Assembly (NCBI RefSeq): GCF_000024725.1
Contig: NC_013960.1
Coordinates: 1,696,261-1,760,260 of the forward strand
Source: Nitrosococcus halophilus Nc 4
GTDB taxonomy: Bacteria; Pseudomonadota; Gammaproteobacteria; Nitrosococcales; Nitrosococcaceae
Direction: 5' to 3'
DNA: 64,000 nt
Shown: piece by piece, positions 46,740 to 56,732 of the stretch
Position numbering within the stretch: the first letter of the stretch is position 1
Layout of the letters: each line of letters starts with the position of its first letter
Translations under genes and position numbers: made by a program
Notes under the pieces: generated by a model
The model's input: only the letters and a program-made list of their open reading frames with translations
Database searches by the model: none
What the model was told of the DNA's origin: nothing

Positions 46740-47339
46740 TTACGCTCTGAAATTGAATTTGGGTTGATTGAAACACCAAAGTAGCATGCTGCCGTGGGTA
46801 GCTCCAACGATAGCCCAGCCGATGGTCCAACTGAGGGCATCCCCCATGGTCCCGGCAATCGTTCCGCCGATGGCCCAGCCCATGGCAATGCCCAGAGTCA
46901 TCAGGGCGAGCTGTTTTTTCTGGAGCTGGGGCTGCTTCAAGGTTAATGCATAGCCGGTCACCCATCCACCGATGGTGCCAGCTATAGCCCAGCCCAGGGT
47001 CCAGCTAAGCGCAATGTTTAGGGTCTCCCCAATGGCGCCAACAATGGCTTCGAAGAAGGCTAGGTTAATGGCCCAGCCTAGGGCCAGTACGGTCACTTGC
47101 TTGCTCTGAATAGGGGTTTTGAGCAGCGTTAAGGCATACCCTGTCATCAAACCACCGATGGCTCCGCCAATGACCCAGCCCATGGCGTCCCCGATGAGGC
47201 TATCGCCAAAGGCCCAACTGAGGACAATGCCAATCGCCCCCGCCATGACCCACCCAATCACCATCCACCCCATGAATTTTTCTCGGTTGGAGGTAAGCTC
47301 AGTGGTGTTGGTTTGCTGTTGCGATCCCATGGAATCCAC
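46740..47339 (-). CDS. Multi-helix membrane protein with internal repeats
   Basis: A 199-residue hydrophobic protein made of three similar units of about 60 residues: each has a Gly-rich pair of helices, e.g. GDAMGWVIGGAIGGLMTGYALTLL (split at GGAIGG), LGWAIAGTIGGWVTGYALTL and MGWAIGGTIAGTMGDALSWT, joined by short Lys/Gln-rich loops. The GxxxG patterns suggest tightly packed helices. Similar repeat proteins occur in cyanobacteria and some gammaproteobacteria without known function. The DNA is repetitive for the same reason. The 480 bases downstream (46260-46739) show no gene I can support. Confidence 0.7.
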   Translation of the reverse strand: MDSMGSQQQTNTTELTSNREKFMGWMVIGWVMAGAIGIVLSWAFGDSLIGDAMGWVIGGAIGGLMTGYALTLLKTPIQSKQVTVLALGWAINLAFFEAIVGAIGETLNIALSWTLGWAIAGTIGGWVTGYALTLKQPQLQKKQLALMTLGIAMGWAIGGTIAGTMGDALSWTIGWAIVGATHGSMLLWCFNQPKFNFRA

Positions 47340-47466
47340 CCTCCTTTAGATTGAGTATTGAGATCATGACCCCGTCTGATTCTACTATTGTTCAAGGCAG
47401 CGATAAATTCAGGGTTTAGCCCATGGGACTAGACATTAGACATTAAATGAAGAGAGGAAAGTCATT

Positions 47467-49161
47467 ATGCATATTTTGGATGAGTTTGTGGATGAAGAGC
47501 GCATTGCCTATTTTTCTATGGAAATTGCCCTGCGTAATGAGATCCCTATTTACAGCGGCGGCTTAGGGGTTTTAGCGGGGGACACGGTCCGTTCGGCAGC
47601 CGACCTAGAATTGCCTCTGGTGACCGTCAGCCTGGTCAGCCGGGCGGGTTATTGCCGGCAGGAGATTAACTCTAAGGGGCAGCAAGTAGAGTATCCCGAT
47701 CCTTGGAAACCAGAGGATTGGGCTACACCGCTCGATGCTAAGATTGCAGTGCCCCTAGAGGGCAAAATGGTATGGATCGGGGCCTGGCTGTATGTGCTGA
47801 AAGGGCATATGAATGGACGGCAGCCGGTAATCCTGCTCGACACGGACCTGGATGAAAATAGCGCTGAGGATCAGCGGCTTACCCACACACTTTATGGGGG
47901 GGATAGTGCCTACCGGCTCAAGCAAGAAATCATTTTAGGTATTGGTGGGGTCCGGATATTGCAAGCGTTGGGTTTCCAAATCCGAGAGTATCATTTGAAC
48001 GAGGGCCATGCGGCGTTGCTGGCACTGGAGTTGCTCCGGCGCTATGCCTATCCAAAGGAGGAGATCCGCCCCGGGGAGTCTCCCTATAACCTTCCCCGGG
48101 TGAGGGATCTGTGTAATTTCACTACCCATACGCCGGTGGAGGCGGGGCATGACAAATTTCCCTACAATCTGGTCCAACAGGTCCTGGGTGATTTTATTGA
48201 TTTGGCCACTTTAAAACTCTTAGCAGGGAAAGAAAACCTTAACATGACTCGCTTGGCGCTTAATCTGAGCGAATACGTCAACGGAGTGGCTAAGCGCCAT
48301 GCGGAATTGTCCCGAAAGATGTTTCCCGGCTATCAGGTCAAGTCCGTCACCAACGGAGTTCACCCTTTCACCTGGACCCATCCGAGTTTTGCCAAACTCT
48401 ATGACACCTATCTGCCAGGTTGGTGCCATGAACCGGAGCTTCTGGTTCGGGCGGAATGCTGCATCTCTGATGAGGCCATTTGGAATGCCCATAAAGAAGC
48501 TAAACAACAGCTTATTGAAACTGTTAAAGAGAATACCCAGCTAGCCTTCGATCCGGCGCTCCCTATTCTAGGTTTTGCCCGGCGAATGACTACCTACAAG
48601 CGTCCGGACTTGTTGTTTACCGACATAGAACGATTACGGGCCATAGCCCGGCAGCAACCCTTCCAAATCGTATTGGCTGGCAAAGCCCATCCTAAGGATG
48701 AAGGGGGTAAGCGTTTGATTGAACTCCTCCATGCCCATCAGCGGGAGTTGGCGGATAGCATTCCCATTGCTTTTCTTCCCAATTATGGTATGGATTTGGC
48801 ACTGACGATGGTGGCTGGGGTCGACGTCTGGCTTAATACCCCCTTGCCCCCCTTGGAGGCTTCGGGAACCAGCGGGATGAAAGCCGCCCTTAATGCCGTT
48901 CCCAGTTTGAGTGTGCTTGATGGCTGGTGGATTGAAGGGTGTATTGAGGGAATCACCGGTTGGGCCATTGGGGATGGCAGGGAAGGAGAAGAGGAATCGG
49001 CTTTGCTATATCAAAAGTTGGAGCAAGTCGTCTTGCCCCTTTATCGGAAGGATCGAAGCGGTTGGATTGCGGTGATGAAAGGGGCGATTTCTAAAAACGC
49101 CTCCTTTTTTAACAGCCACCGAATGATGCGGCGTTATGCGGCTGAGGCCTATCTTCGTTAA
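47467..49161 (+). CDS. Alpha-glucan phosphorylase (GlgP, short form)
   Basis: A 564-residue GT35 enzyme of the short TIGR02094 type, releasing glucose 1-phosphate from alpha-1,4-glucans with pyridoxal phosphate. Typical segments are AYFSMEIALRNEIPIYSGGLG VLAGD (split after GGLG), YHLNEGHAALLALELLRR, FTTHTPVEAGHDKFP, the GFARRMTTYKRPDLLF region and the PLP/phosphate site EASGTSGMKAALNAVPSLS. Length and start (ATG 47467 after GAGAGGAAAG) fit the family. It could feed the nearby trehalose-type synthase through glucose 1-phosphate and a nucleotide sugar. Confidence 0.88.
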   Translation: MHILDEFVDEERIAYFSMEIALRNEIPIYSGGLGVLAGDTVRSAADLELPLVTVSLVSRAGYCRQEINSKGQQVEYPDPWKPEDWATPLDAKIAVPLEGKMVWIGAWLYVLKGHMNGRQPVILLDTDLDENSAEDQRLTHTLYGGDSAYRLKQEIILGIGGVRILQALGFQIREYHLNEGHAALLALELLRRYAYPKEEIRPGESPYNLPRVRDLCNFTTHTPVEAGHDKFPYNLVQQVLGDFIDLATLKLLAGKENLNMTRLALNLSEYVNGVAKRHAELSRKMFPGYQVKSVTNGVHPFTWTHPSFAKLYDTYLPGWCHEPELLVRAECCISDEAIWNAHKEAKQQLIETVKENTQLAFDPALPILGFARRMTTYKRPDLLFTDIERLRAIARQQPFQIVLAGKAHPKDEGGKRLIELLHAHQRELADSIPIAFLPNYGMDLALTMVAGVDVWLNTPLPPLEASGTSGMKAALNAVPSLSVLDGWWIEGCIEGITGWAIGDGREGEEESALLYQKLEQVVLPLYRKDRSGWIAVMKGAISKNASFFNSHRMMRRYAAEAYLR

Positions 49162-49189
49162 AAAACATTCCACCCTATTTTAGGGGGGG

Positions 49190-49639
49190 CTACTCTGTGG
49201 ACACCTCCAGAACGCCGGTCATCCCTTTTTCCCGGTGACTTTCGAAGAAGAGAAATTGATTATCACAATAAAAGGTAAATCGGCCTGTCCTGAAGGGAGT
49301 AAAAGTCACTACTTTAGGCTCTGTATCTAAAGAGATATTGATGGAGATACCCGCTTCTGGCGCTTGGATAACAAAACTATGAGGGATAAGGCCAGGTTCT
49401 TTTGCCACGGAAAGCTTTACCGGTTTATTGACTTCCACAATGACATGCTTAGGCCGGAAGAAATAGCTGCCAGCAATAATGGAAATATGCTGTACACCCT
49501 GTTCATCTACTGTGGCTTTCATGGATTCTGGAAGTGATTGGGGTGGCTCAATAGCATCACCATTAGCTGAGAGAGCTAAGAGCACGATGAGGGCAAAGCG
49601 TATCATAGGGAACATCGCGGTCATCCTAGTAAATACCAT
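49190..49639 (-). CDS. Exported cupredoxin-like copper protein
   Basis: A 149-residue periplasmic cupredoxin-fold protein. A signal peptide is likely from MIRFALIVLLALSANGDA; the start may be at ATG 49639 or at an internal Met. The type-1 copper ligands are visible: His in GLIPHSFVI, then Cys in FTFYCDNQ, His in ESHREKGM and the Met three residues later, the order H...C...H...M. The fold resembles azurin- or cytochrome oxidase subunit II-like domains. Probable role: electron transfer or copper binding in the periplasm. Confidence 0.75.
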   Translation of the reverse strand: MVFTRMTAMFPMIRFALIVLLALSANGDAIEPPQSLPESMKATVDEQGVQHISIIAGSYFFRPKHVIVEVNKPVKLSVAKEPGLIPHSFVIQAPEAGISINISLDTEPKVVTFTPFRTGRFTFYCDNQFLFFESHREKGMTGVLEVSTE

Positions 49640-49727
49640 TTACTCCCCCTTGCCTTTCTTTGCTAAGGAAGAGGCAATGAAAAGGAGCATTACTTTCTAA
49701 AATTGAGTATAGCTAAGGAGTTCAGCC

Positions 49728-50300
49728 ATGCCTGTTATTTCAACCCCACCCGAATATCGGTTTCCCTGGTATATACGGCTGTTATTTTGGATTCAAAAAC
49801 GCCGTTATGGGGCTGTATTTGAAGGGGCGCGTCTGTGGGGGCGTATCCCTAAAGTGTTTGTGCCTTTTGTACTTCTGTATCGAGCCATCGACCGCCGCTC
49901 TTCCCCTATCGATCCTCAATTACGCTCCTTGGTGATGGTGCGTGTTTCCCAAATCAACCATTGTGCTTTTTGCGTTGATCTCAATTCTGCCATGGTGCTC
50001 CAGCGTGGCCTTGAACCGGACAAGCTGATGGCCCTTTCCGAATTTAAGGCAAGCTCCTTGTTTAACGATCGGGAAAAAACGGTATTGGCCTATGCAGAGG
50101 CGATGACTTACCAGGAGCGGCAGCCCACTGGGGATCATTTCGAGCAACTGCGCCGCCATTTTGATGAGGAGACTATTATTGAACTCACCGGCTTAATTGC
50201 TTTTCAGAACATGTCCAGTAAGTTTAATACCGCCTTGGGTGTTGAGTCCCAGGGATTCTGCGTTATTCCAGCCCAGGAGAAGCGGATTAAAGGCAATTAG
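49728..50300 (+). CDS. AhpD-like carboxymuconolactone decarboxylase family protein
   Basis: A 190-residue helical protein of the CMD/AhpD family. The redox motif CAFCVDLNSAMV (CxxC followed by the family's Asp/Asn-Ser) lies near residue 83-86, after the family's SQINHC. Many members are peroxidase-related or have unknown substrates. It has a longer N-terminus than AhpD (about 50 residues). The start follows AAGGAG by seven bases. Divergent from the cupredoxin gene. Confidence 0.85.
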   Translation: MPVISTPPEYRFPWYIRLLFWIQKRRYGAVFEGARLWGRIPKVFVPFVLLYRAIDRRSSPIDPQLRSLVMVRVSQINHCAFCVDLNSAMVLQRGLEPDKLMALSEFKASSLFNDREKTVLAYAEAMTYQERQPTGDHFEQLRRHFDEETIIELTGLIAFQNMSSKFNTALGVESQGFCVIPAQEKRIKGN

Positions 50301-50310
50301 CCATTCAGGT

Positions 50311-51911
50311 TTAAAACAGCACACTGATGATGAGAATGCGTCGGCCCGCCTCCCGTTCTAGCACTTTCTGGAGGATTTCTGCTTTGCGAGGATTTTCTGC
50401 AGCGACTCGAAACTGTTGCCGCCGGGGTGCTAAGGCATATTCCATCTCCTGTTCCGAGGACTGGGCTATTCGCAATTCATTGCATTCAGCTGATAAGTCG
50501 ACAGAGTCACGGGGCCAACCGCTTTTCTCTCCCCGCTGTATTCGGCGATGGCCTCGTTAGGTAAGTCTGTTTTGTCCAGCAGTTCTCGGCGCCATTGCTG
50601 CACTGAGGTCATGCTGGTGGTAAGCACCAGGGTATTTTCACCCACTGCGGCCATGGCCGCTAAACCCACGATGGTCTTACCGGCCCCACAAGGTAACACA
50701 ATCACCCCGCTACCTCCTTGGTCGCTACCTCCTTGGTAAAAGGCGGCAGCAGCTTGCTGTTGATATTCGCGTAAGACGAAGGGAGAGCCGTCTGGGCTTA
50801 TCTCCTGGAGTTGAATAGGCAAGGGTTCCCCGGCCACATAGCCGGCCAGGTCTTCGGCTGGATAACCCACCGCCACTAAGGTTTGTTTCAGCAAGCCCCG
50901 CCACTCAATCTCTACGCGGAAAGACAATTTTGTGAGCCGTTGACTTAACAGGGGCGCGACCCGGCTGTCCCGGGAAAGCTGCTCTATCATTTTTTGGGTA
51001 GGCTATAGCCGAGCTTGCGCAAAGCGGTACGAAAGCGGGTTTCAGCCTCTGCCGGCACGACCAGATGGTGGTGGCCGGCGAGCAGGCACAGCTTTCGGGT
51101 ACGGGTATCATTAGCAATCAGCGCAGCCAGGGCCGGGTCGGCACATTCAATGAGCCGGGCCATCCCTTGATCTCTGAGACGGTGGGTGCGCTCTTCTACA
51201 TCGGCAAGGAAGCGGTCCACTGTTTCCGGCAAGGACTTTATGCTGTGGTTCTCCAGGAATTGACGTAAGGCGCCGACGTTTCGGCCTTGCTCCGTCACTG
51301 CCAACAATTTTGCCTGATTTAATTTCCAGACAGCTTCGGAACGCCGATCTGCATAAGTGTCTAGAAAAAACGCCTCTGCCGGCGGGAGAGAATGTCCCAT
51401 TACGACCAGTTCTAGGTTAGGCAGCACTTCCAGTTGTAAAGCTGATTTTCGAGGGGCGGGCGTGTAGCGCTCTTGGAGTCCCAAGCAAAAAGCGCCCAAA
51501 GGAGTAATGCGGAAGAACAAAAGCCCATCATAGCGGCTAAAAAACGCCATGTCATCGGTTCCCCACATCTCCTCATAATCCCGCCGCACCCCGGCAGGGG
51601 GAATGTAGGCCACGTCCACCTTCATACCAACGGGGTTCTTTTCCGTACTTGGCCTGGAAAAACTTAGCCTTGAAGCGAGGTTCTGTGGAATACACGGCTT
51701 CTGCTACGGCAGCCTGCTGGAGTTCATCAAGCTGTTTCCACACAGTCCGCAATCCTTCGCCATGCAATTGGGTGGAAATGGCTTCTACCAGGTCAGCTTT
51801 ACGTATCGCCTTGGCCAGCTTTTTTAGAGTGTCAACAGTTTCACCCTGTAGGGCCTGAGAGAGAGTGGGAATAGGTTGCCAAGAAGTCTTGTTTGTCATC
51901 GTTTTTTTCAC
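50311..51911 (-). pseudogene. XPB/Ssl2-like DNA helicase, decayed
   Basis: Fragments of one helicase lie in order on the minus strand. 51911-51573 gives the N-terminal domain (VDTLKKLAKAIRKADLVEAI, YSTEPRFKAKFFQAKYGK). A frameshift near 51615 leads to 51625-50987 (helicase N-domain, RITPLGAFCLGLQERY, LRKLGYSLPKK). 50990-50466 holds the start of the ATPase domain with Walker A (VLPCGAGKTIVGLAAM). After LSTYQLNAM most of the ATPase, including the DEAH motif, is missing. A further frame down to 50311 holds the helicase C-terminal part (EYALAPRRQQFRVAAENPRK, RRILIISVLF). So at least two frameshifts and one internal deletion are present. Confidence 0.75.
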
Positions 51912-52048
51912 GCAGCTACCCCTTCTAAAGCGAAGCTTAGAGGGGAAGGAGGCGCGCCCTCCAATTTCGCTTTGTCTTTATTCAGGCCAAACCTGTCTTT
52001 CAATGCCACTTCCGTGATGTAATTACAGCCTTTATTGAACGTGCTCAT

Positions 52049-52143
52049 GTTCGCTTCTGGCGAATCGGTGTGGGGACTTTCCTGTCCTCTGGCTCCACAC
52101 CACCCCTCGCTCCAATACCTCAAAACTTTTGTCGAGGAACTTA
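52049..52143. repeat. Remnants of element A (copy 7) and repeat B (copy 2)
   Basis: 52049-52069 (GTTCGCTTCTGGCGAATCGG) is the first hairpin of element A. It is followed by a half-copy of repeat B: CCTCTGGCTCCACACCACCC, CTCGCTCC and ACCTCAAAACTTTTGTCGAG match 19015-19066. The plus-strand reading through it would extend the AI-2E gene upstream to 52035, which I reject. Confidence 0.65.
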
Positions 52144-52187
52144 TACCGAGGGTAAAGTATCTATGTCAACGTGAGAGGTTTTTACTA

Positions 52188-53321
52188 GTGAGTGCGAGGC
52201 GGCAACTTAGATTTTGGTTAACTGGCTTTCTGCTCTTTCTTCTCTTAGTTTATTTGCTTCGGGAAATTCTGTTGCCATTTGTGGCGGGGATAGCGGTTGC
52301 TTATCTGATTGATCCCCTATGTGATAGGCTCGAGGACAAGGGATGGTCGCGCACGGTCGCTACCAGCCTGGTAACCGTGGGATTTATCTTGGCTGTCATC
52401 GTCGTATTGTTACTGCTGGTTCCGCTACTGCGTAACCAGATCATGCATTTGATAGAAGTGCTGCCTTCCTTGATTGCGCGGGTGCAGGATTCAACTTGGC
52501 CCTGGTTGCAAACGCTTCAAGAACGCTGGTCAGTTGATATCTCCCAGCTGGAGACGACTGCCAGAGAACAGGCAGGTACAGTGGTTAGTTGGATAGTACA
52601 AGCACTAGGTAAGCTGCTAAGCAGTGGTCTTGCCTTGGCTAATCTTTTGTCGCTGATTTTCATTACGCCAGTGGTGGCATTCTATCTACTACGTGATTGG
52701 AATAATTTAGTTGCTCGAGTCGATGATTTATTGCCGCGAAAATATGCTCCTGTCATTCGTGAGCAGGTCAAGCTCATCGATAGGGTTTTATCGGGTTTTA
52801 TACGGGGTCAGGCCAGTGTGTGCCTGTTGCTGGGGACTTTTTATGCAGTGGGGTTAACACTGATCGGGTTGGATTTTGGGTTAATGGTAGGGATGAGTGC
52901 GGGATTGCTCTCGTTTATCCCTTATGTGGGCACCATCATAGGCTTTATTGCAGGGATCGGTTTGGCATTCGTGCAGTTTTCTGAATGGACCCCGATTGCT
53001 CTAGTGGCGGGAGTATTTGTGGTTGGGCAGATTCTCGAAGGCAATTTTCTCACGCCCCGCTTGGTGGGTACTCGAGTGGGATTGCATCCGGTGATGGTCA
53101 TTTTCGCCCTATTGGCGGGCGGGGCATTGTTTGGTTTTTTAGGCATATTATTGGCTGTTCCGGTGGCTGCGGTGGTAGGAGTGCTGACGCGGTTTGCAAT
53201 CAAGCAGTATGTGGCAAGCCATTATTATCTGGACTTCTCGCCAGCGGCGGATTCAGATGCTGAGTTAATGGGTAATGATTCCCCTGAAGCTAGAGCGCGA
53301 GCAGAGCATCGTGACCCATGA
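52188..53321 (+). CDS. AI-2E family (PerM-like) membrane transporter
   Basis: A permease of about 377 residues with seven to eight helices. The start is set at GTG 52188 (VSARRQLRFWLTG), ten bases after GAGAGG; the upstream extension is repeat sequence. Family features: LLPFVAGIAVAYLIDPLCDRLE near the N-terminus, AFYLLRDWNNLV, IDRVLSGFIRGQASVCLLLG, SFIPYVGTIIGFI and GQILEGNFLTPRLVGTRVGL. The AI-2E name is historical; members also act as Na+/H+ antiporters or have unknown substrates. The C-terminal tail is charged. The next gene begins 36 bases later. Confidence 0.88.
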   Translation: MSARRQLRFWLTGFLLFLLLVYLLREILLPFVAGIAVAYLIDPLCDRLEDKGWSRTVATSLVTVGFILAVIVVLLLLVPLLRNQIMHLIEVLPSLIARVQDSTWPWLQTLQERWSVDISQLETTAREQAGTVVSWIVQALGKLLSSGLALANLLSLIFITPVVAFYLLRDWNNLVARVDDLLPRKYAPVIREQVKLIDRVLSGFIRGQASVCLLLGTFYAVGLTLIGLDFGLMVGMSAGLLSFIPYVGTIIGFIAGIGLAFVQFSEWTPIALVAGVFVVGQILEGNFLTPRLVGTRVGLHPVMVIFALLAGGALFGFLGILLAVPVAAVVGVLTRFAIKQYVASHYYLDFSPAADSDAELMGNDSPEARARAEHRDP

Positions 53322-53357
53322 GGGGGCAGGGCATTAACACCAAAGTATTTGACACTG

Positions 53358-55325
53358 ATGGCAGAATATTCGTTAGTGATGAAAGTGCGCCGGAATTTTT
53401 TGCGTCATGTTTTTCATTTTTTTCATTCCAAGCTTTTTTTGTCCTTGGGTATTGCTATTGCTGTGTTTGCTGGAATTGCCGGCGCTCGCCACGTGGGTTT
53501 GTTCCAGGGACTGGAGTTAAGCATCTATGATCGGTTCCTTGGATTCAGTCCTGATCGAAGAGGACCGGCACCGCCCATTGTCTTGATCCGAATCCAGGAG
53601 GCCGATATCCAGCGTTTCGGTTATCCCCTCTCCGATGGTCTGCTTGCGCAAACTCTAGAAAAGCTTTTGCCTCACGCTCCTCGGGCCATCGGCGTTGATT
53701 TATTTCGCGATCTGGCCAGCAGAGGACATGAGCGCCTGGCTGAAATTGTTAACAAAGACCCCCGTATCGTGATGGTTGACAAGCGTCTTGGTCAGTCTGT
53801 ATCCGCCCCGGCATTTCTTGAAAACAGAGATCAAGTAGGCTTTGCCGACCTCAAACAAGATCAGGGCGGGATCATCCGTCGGGGACTTCTAATTCTCTGG
53901 AATCCCGAAAACCCAGCCCAAGCCTATTTGGCCTTCTCCCTACAACTGGCTCTCAGATATCTGCAAGAGGAGGGGATCACCCTCACTCCAGATCCTAGGA
54001 ATCCGGCTTTGGTGGGCCTTGGCGAGACTACCTTGCCCCGCTTTCGAGCCCATGATGGGGGCTATCATGGGGCAGATGATGGCGGTTATCAGTATCTGAT
54101 GGATTATGGGCGGGGTCCCTTGCCCTTTACCGCCGTCTCTTTATCAGCGGTGCTGGACGGAGAATGGGATCCTGAGGCTATCCGAGGACGGGTTGTAATC
54201 ATTGGCACTACCTCGCCTAGTGTGCCTGATCGGTATGAAACCCCCTTTAGCAGCTTGGGCTTCGATCCTTTGTATGGTGTTGAATTGCACGCCCATGCTG
54301 CGGATCAACTCATCAGAGTAGCTCTCTCCGGGGATACTCCCCTCAAGGTATTGAGCGAGCAACAGGAACTAATAGGAATTTTACTTGCAATTGTAATGGG
54401 TAGCGCGTTGGGGTTTGCCACTCGGTCCTCGGTGCGCCTCACTTTTGCTGCCCTTGGCGGCGTCATTTTACCCGTAGGGGGGGGCTATTTATTTTTTCTT
54501 CAAGGTTGGTGGCTTCCCGTGGCAGCTTTAACGCTTGCCGGGGGGAGTGCCTTTGCTGCGGCTATCTTTGCTTTGTTCCTGCGGGAGCACCGAGAGCGCA
54601 AACAGATCATGGATCTATTTGGTTACTATGTCTCCCGCGAGGTCGCAGCAACGCTTTGGAGGCAGCGAGAGGAATTCATGGAAGCGGGGAGATTACGCCC
54701 CCAGGAGCTGACTATCACCGTGCTGATGAGTGATCTGATGGGCTACACTTCCGCCCTAGAAAAAATGGATCCTGCATTTGTCATGGATTGGATCAACCGC
54801 TATATGGGCACCATGGCCCAGATCGTGGAGGCTCATGGCGGCATTGTCGAGGATTATGCAGGAGATGGGCTGAAGGCAAGTTTTGGAGTCCCGGTGCCAA
54901 GAACCCACTCCGAAGCGATTAGTCTTGAAGCTCGACAGGCTGTGAATTGCGCCCTGGCTATGGGGGAGGAATTGGTCCGGGTAAATGCTAGTTTAAGGGC
55001 CCAGGGATTGCCTATCGATCGTTGCCGTATCGGAATCTGTACAGGTCCTGCCATTGCAGGTAGCGTGGGGAGCTCCCAGCGGATGACTTACACTACCGTG
55101 GGCGATACGGTGAATATTGCCGCCCGTCTTGAGAGCTTTGATAAAAAGGGATTTCAAGGTGAACTGAACTCTGGGTTTCGGATCCTAGTGAGCGAATCGA
55201 CCTGGCAACGGCTCGGTCCAGGGTATGGCGCAAAGTGTATTGGTACCCATCCTCTCCGAGGCAGGGACCATCCTCTTACCATCTACCGGATTTATAGCCA
55301 TGGGGCAAAGGAAACAGCCCCCTAA
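53358..55325 (+). CDS. CHASE2-domain adenylate/guanylate cyclase
   Basis: A membrane receptor with an extracytoplasmic CHASE2 domain (about 50-330: LSIYDRFLGFSPDRRGPAPP, IGVDLFRDL, VVIIGTTSPSVPDRYETPFS, GVELHAHAADQLI), three helices and a class III cyclase domain (from about 450). Metal-binding Asp residues are in TVLMSDLMGYTSA and EDYAGDGLKASFG, and the transition-state motif in TTVGDTVNIAARLE. It would make a cyclic nucleotide in response to an unknown envelope signal. ATG 53358 or the TTG at 53349 may be used. The following DUF928 gene is a frequent partner of CHASE2 proteins. Confidence 0.9.
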   Translation: MAEYSLVMKVRRNFLRHVFHFFHSKLFLSLGIAIAVFAGIAGARHVGLFQGLELSIYDRFLGFSPDRRGPAPPIVLIRIQEADIQRFGYPLSDGLLAQTLEKLLPHAPRAIGVDLFRDLASRGHERLAEIVNKDPRIVMVDKRLGQSVSAPAFLENRDQVGFADLKQDQGGIIRRGLLILWNPENPAQAYLAFSLQLALRYLQEEGITLTPDPRNPALVGLGETTLPRFRAHDGGYHGADDGGYQYLMDYGRGPLPFTAVSLSAVLDGEWDPEAIRGRVVIIGTTSPSVPDRYETPFSSLGFDPLYGVELHAHAADQLIRVALSGDTPLKVLSEQQELIGILLAIVMGSALGFATRSSVRLTFAALGGVILPVGGGYLFFLQGWWLPVAALTLAGGSAFAAAIFALFLREHRERKQIMDLFGYYVSREVAATLWRQREEFMEAGRLRPQELTITVLMSDLMGYTSALEKMDPAFVMDWINRYMGTMAQIVEAHGGIVEDYAGDGLKASFGVPVPRTHSEAISLEARQAVNCALAMGEELVRVNASLRAQGLPIDRCRIGICTGPAIAGSVGSSQRMTYTTVGDTVNIAARLESFDKKGFQGELNSGFRILVSESTWQRLGPGYGAKCIGTHPLRGRDHPLTIYRIYSHGAKETAP

Positions 55326-55340
55326 GGAGGAAAACGAGAT

Positions 55341-56132
55341 ATGACAAAACAACCTTTCGGTTATCTGATGCTTCTTAGCTTGGGTATGCTAATCTCCTTG
55401 ATTGTCCTAGCAGGGGAAGACCGAAGCGATAAAGAGGCAGCGGCCACCGAAAAACGCTCGGAGAATTCTCCAGCGTTGTCTATTTCCCAGATCCCCTATA
55501 TTCCTCCTGCACCGGAGCGTCTCACACCGGTGGTTCGGGTGGCAAGCGGCGCTACCCGAGGGGTGCAAGCTGTGGTTCCCACCGTGACCCTTTTGGCTCC
55601 TGAACATGTGGCGCTGACAGTCAAGGCCCAGCCGACCCTCTATTGGCACCTTCCTGAAGCGATAGAGAAGTCCGTTGTGCATACCTTGATTCCCCAAAAT
55701 GCTGCGAAGCCACTTCTTAAGTTATCCATTCCGGGTCCAGTGCCAAGCGGCATTCATGCTCTTAAGCTTTCCGCACATGGCGCCCGCCTGGAGCTGGGAA
55801 AGGCCTATGAGTGGTCGGTGAGCCTGGAGAAAAATCCCCAAGCGTCTTTTTCCAACCATCGGATTGCCAGAAGATTCATCATGCGTACACCTCCGATCGC
55901 TGCTCTTCAGGCGACCACCACCGCTGACCCCTTAAGCCGCGCCCGTGCCTATGCCAAGGCTGGGGTCTGGTACGATGCCCTGGCCGTATTATCGGAAGAG
56001 CTTGCCAGTATTGCTAGGCAGCAAACGCTTCACCAGGGGCGTCTTCAGTTATTCGAAATGGCCACGCAACGGACGCTTCGGCAGGCGCGCACTCAACTGC
56101 TCGAACAAGTTGGTTTGTGGCCCATACTTTAA
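55341..56132 (+). CDS. DUF928 exported protein
   Basis: A 263-residue DUF928 protein, preceded by AAGGAGG. Signal peptide: YLMLLSLGMLISLIVLAG. The family pattern is seen in LTVKAQPTLYWHLPEAIEKS, LGKAYEWSVSLEKNPQAS and the helical C-terminus with GVWYDALAVLSEELA. Neighbourhood with CHASE2 cyclases suggests it belongs to the same envelope-sensing unit; in this window the pair stands at the head of the surface-protein locus. The stop is followed by a long non-coding gap with only a decayed gene. Confidence 0.8.
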   Translation: MTKQPFGYLMLLSLGMLISLIVLAGEDRSDKEAAATEKRSENSPALSISQIPYIPPAPERLTPVVRVASGATRGVQAVVPTVTLLAPEHVALTVKAQPTLYWHLPEAIEKSVVHTLIPQNAAKPLLKLSIPGPVPSGIHALKLSAHGARLELGKAYEWSVSLEKNPQASFSNHRIARRFIMRTPPIAALQATTTADPLSRARAYAKAGVWYDALAVLSEELASIARQQTLHQGRLQLFEMATQRTLRQARTQLLEQVGLWPIL

Positions 56133-56439
56133 ATTCTAGATAAATAGTTGGAGGCTGCTAGAGGAGCCGTTGCCGGCTTACGGCAGGGGTTGTCGAGGAG
56201 CTATTTCACGCCTTTTTTGTTGGTAAAGTCATGGAAGTGGATAGCCCACGTCAGCTATAAATTATTATTATAAATGGTTCTGTAAAACTTGAGCTTATGT
56301 TATAAAAGGGGCTAAAAGTAACCCCTAATCTCAGAGTTTGTTCTGGCTAAGGGAATAGCTCCATAAGTGAGCCATGGAGAAAAATCAAAACAGGACTTCG
56401 CTATTGAGGGGGCGGTAATTTACACCAAAAAAGAGTTAG

Positions 56440-56732
56440 CAGCCGTTTACCAATTTGATTGACGGTGGAGTGTTTCTTGGGGCAGATGTGACATTGGATA
56501 TCACAACTAAAGGTTCTATAGGGGACGCCAATATTGTATTCGAGGACCCGGTAATAGCTGAGGTTAAGGAGACGGAGAGATTATCTTTAGCCATGGAGTA
56601 AGTACTGCCGGTTCCCTGGGTCCGGTCACTATTGAAAGCGCCCGCAATGTGGCAATGAACGGGCGGTTTGTAGCTGGTACCCCCCAGTTAATTGATAGCG
56701 GTAATTTTACGACAGTTAAAGATTCATTGTGA
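56440..56732 (+). pseudogene. Decayed small surface-protein gene
   Basis: A frame without a start reads LIDGGVFLGADVTLDITTKG, then SIGDANIVFEDPVIAEVKE. After a frameshift near 56575 it continues IIFSHGVSTAGSLGPVTIES, then NVAMNGRFVAGTPQLIDSGN and stops at 56730-56732. The composition (Gly, Thr, Val, Asp, alternating) recalls filamentous haemagglutinin-like beta-helix proteins. Twenty bases later an AAGGAGG and ATG (56761) begin another short, immediately broken frame (MRVL then stop). The gap 56133-56963 otherwise shows no gene. Confidence 0.45.

Noticed and set aside
52035-52187. N-terminal extension of the AI-2E permease
   Set aside because: Encoded by remnants of element A and repeat B; the GTG at 52188 with GAGAGG fits the family start.
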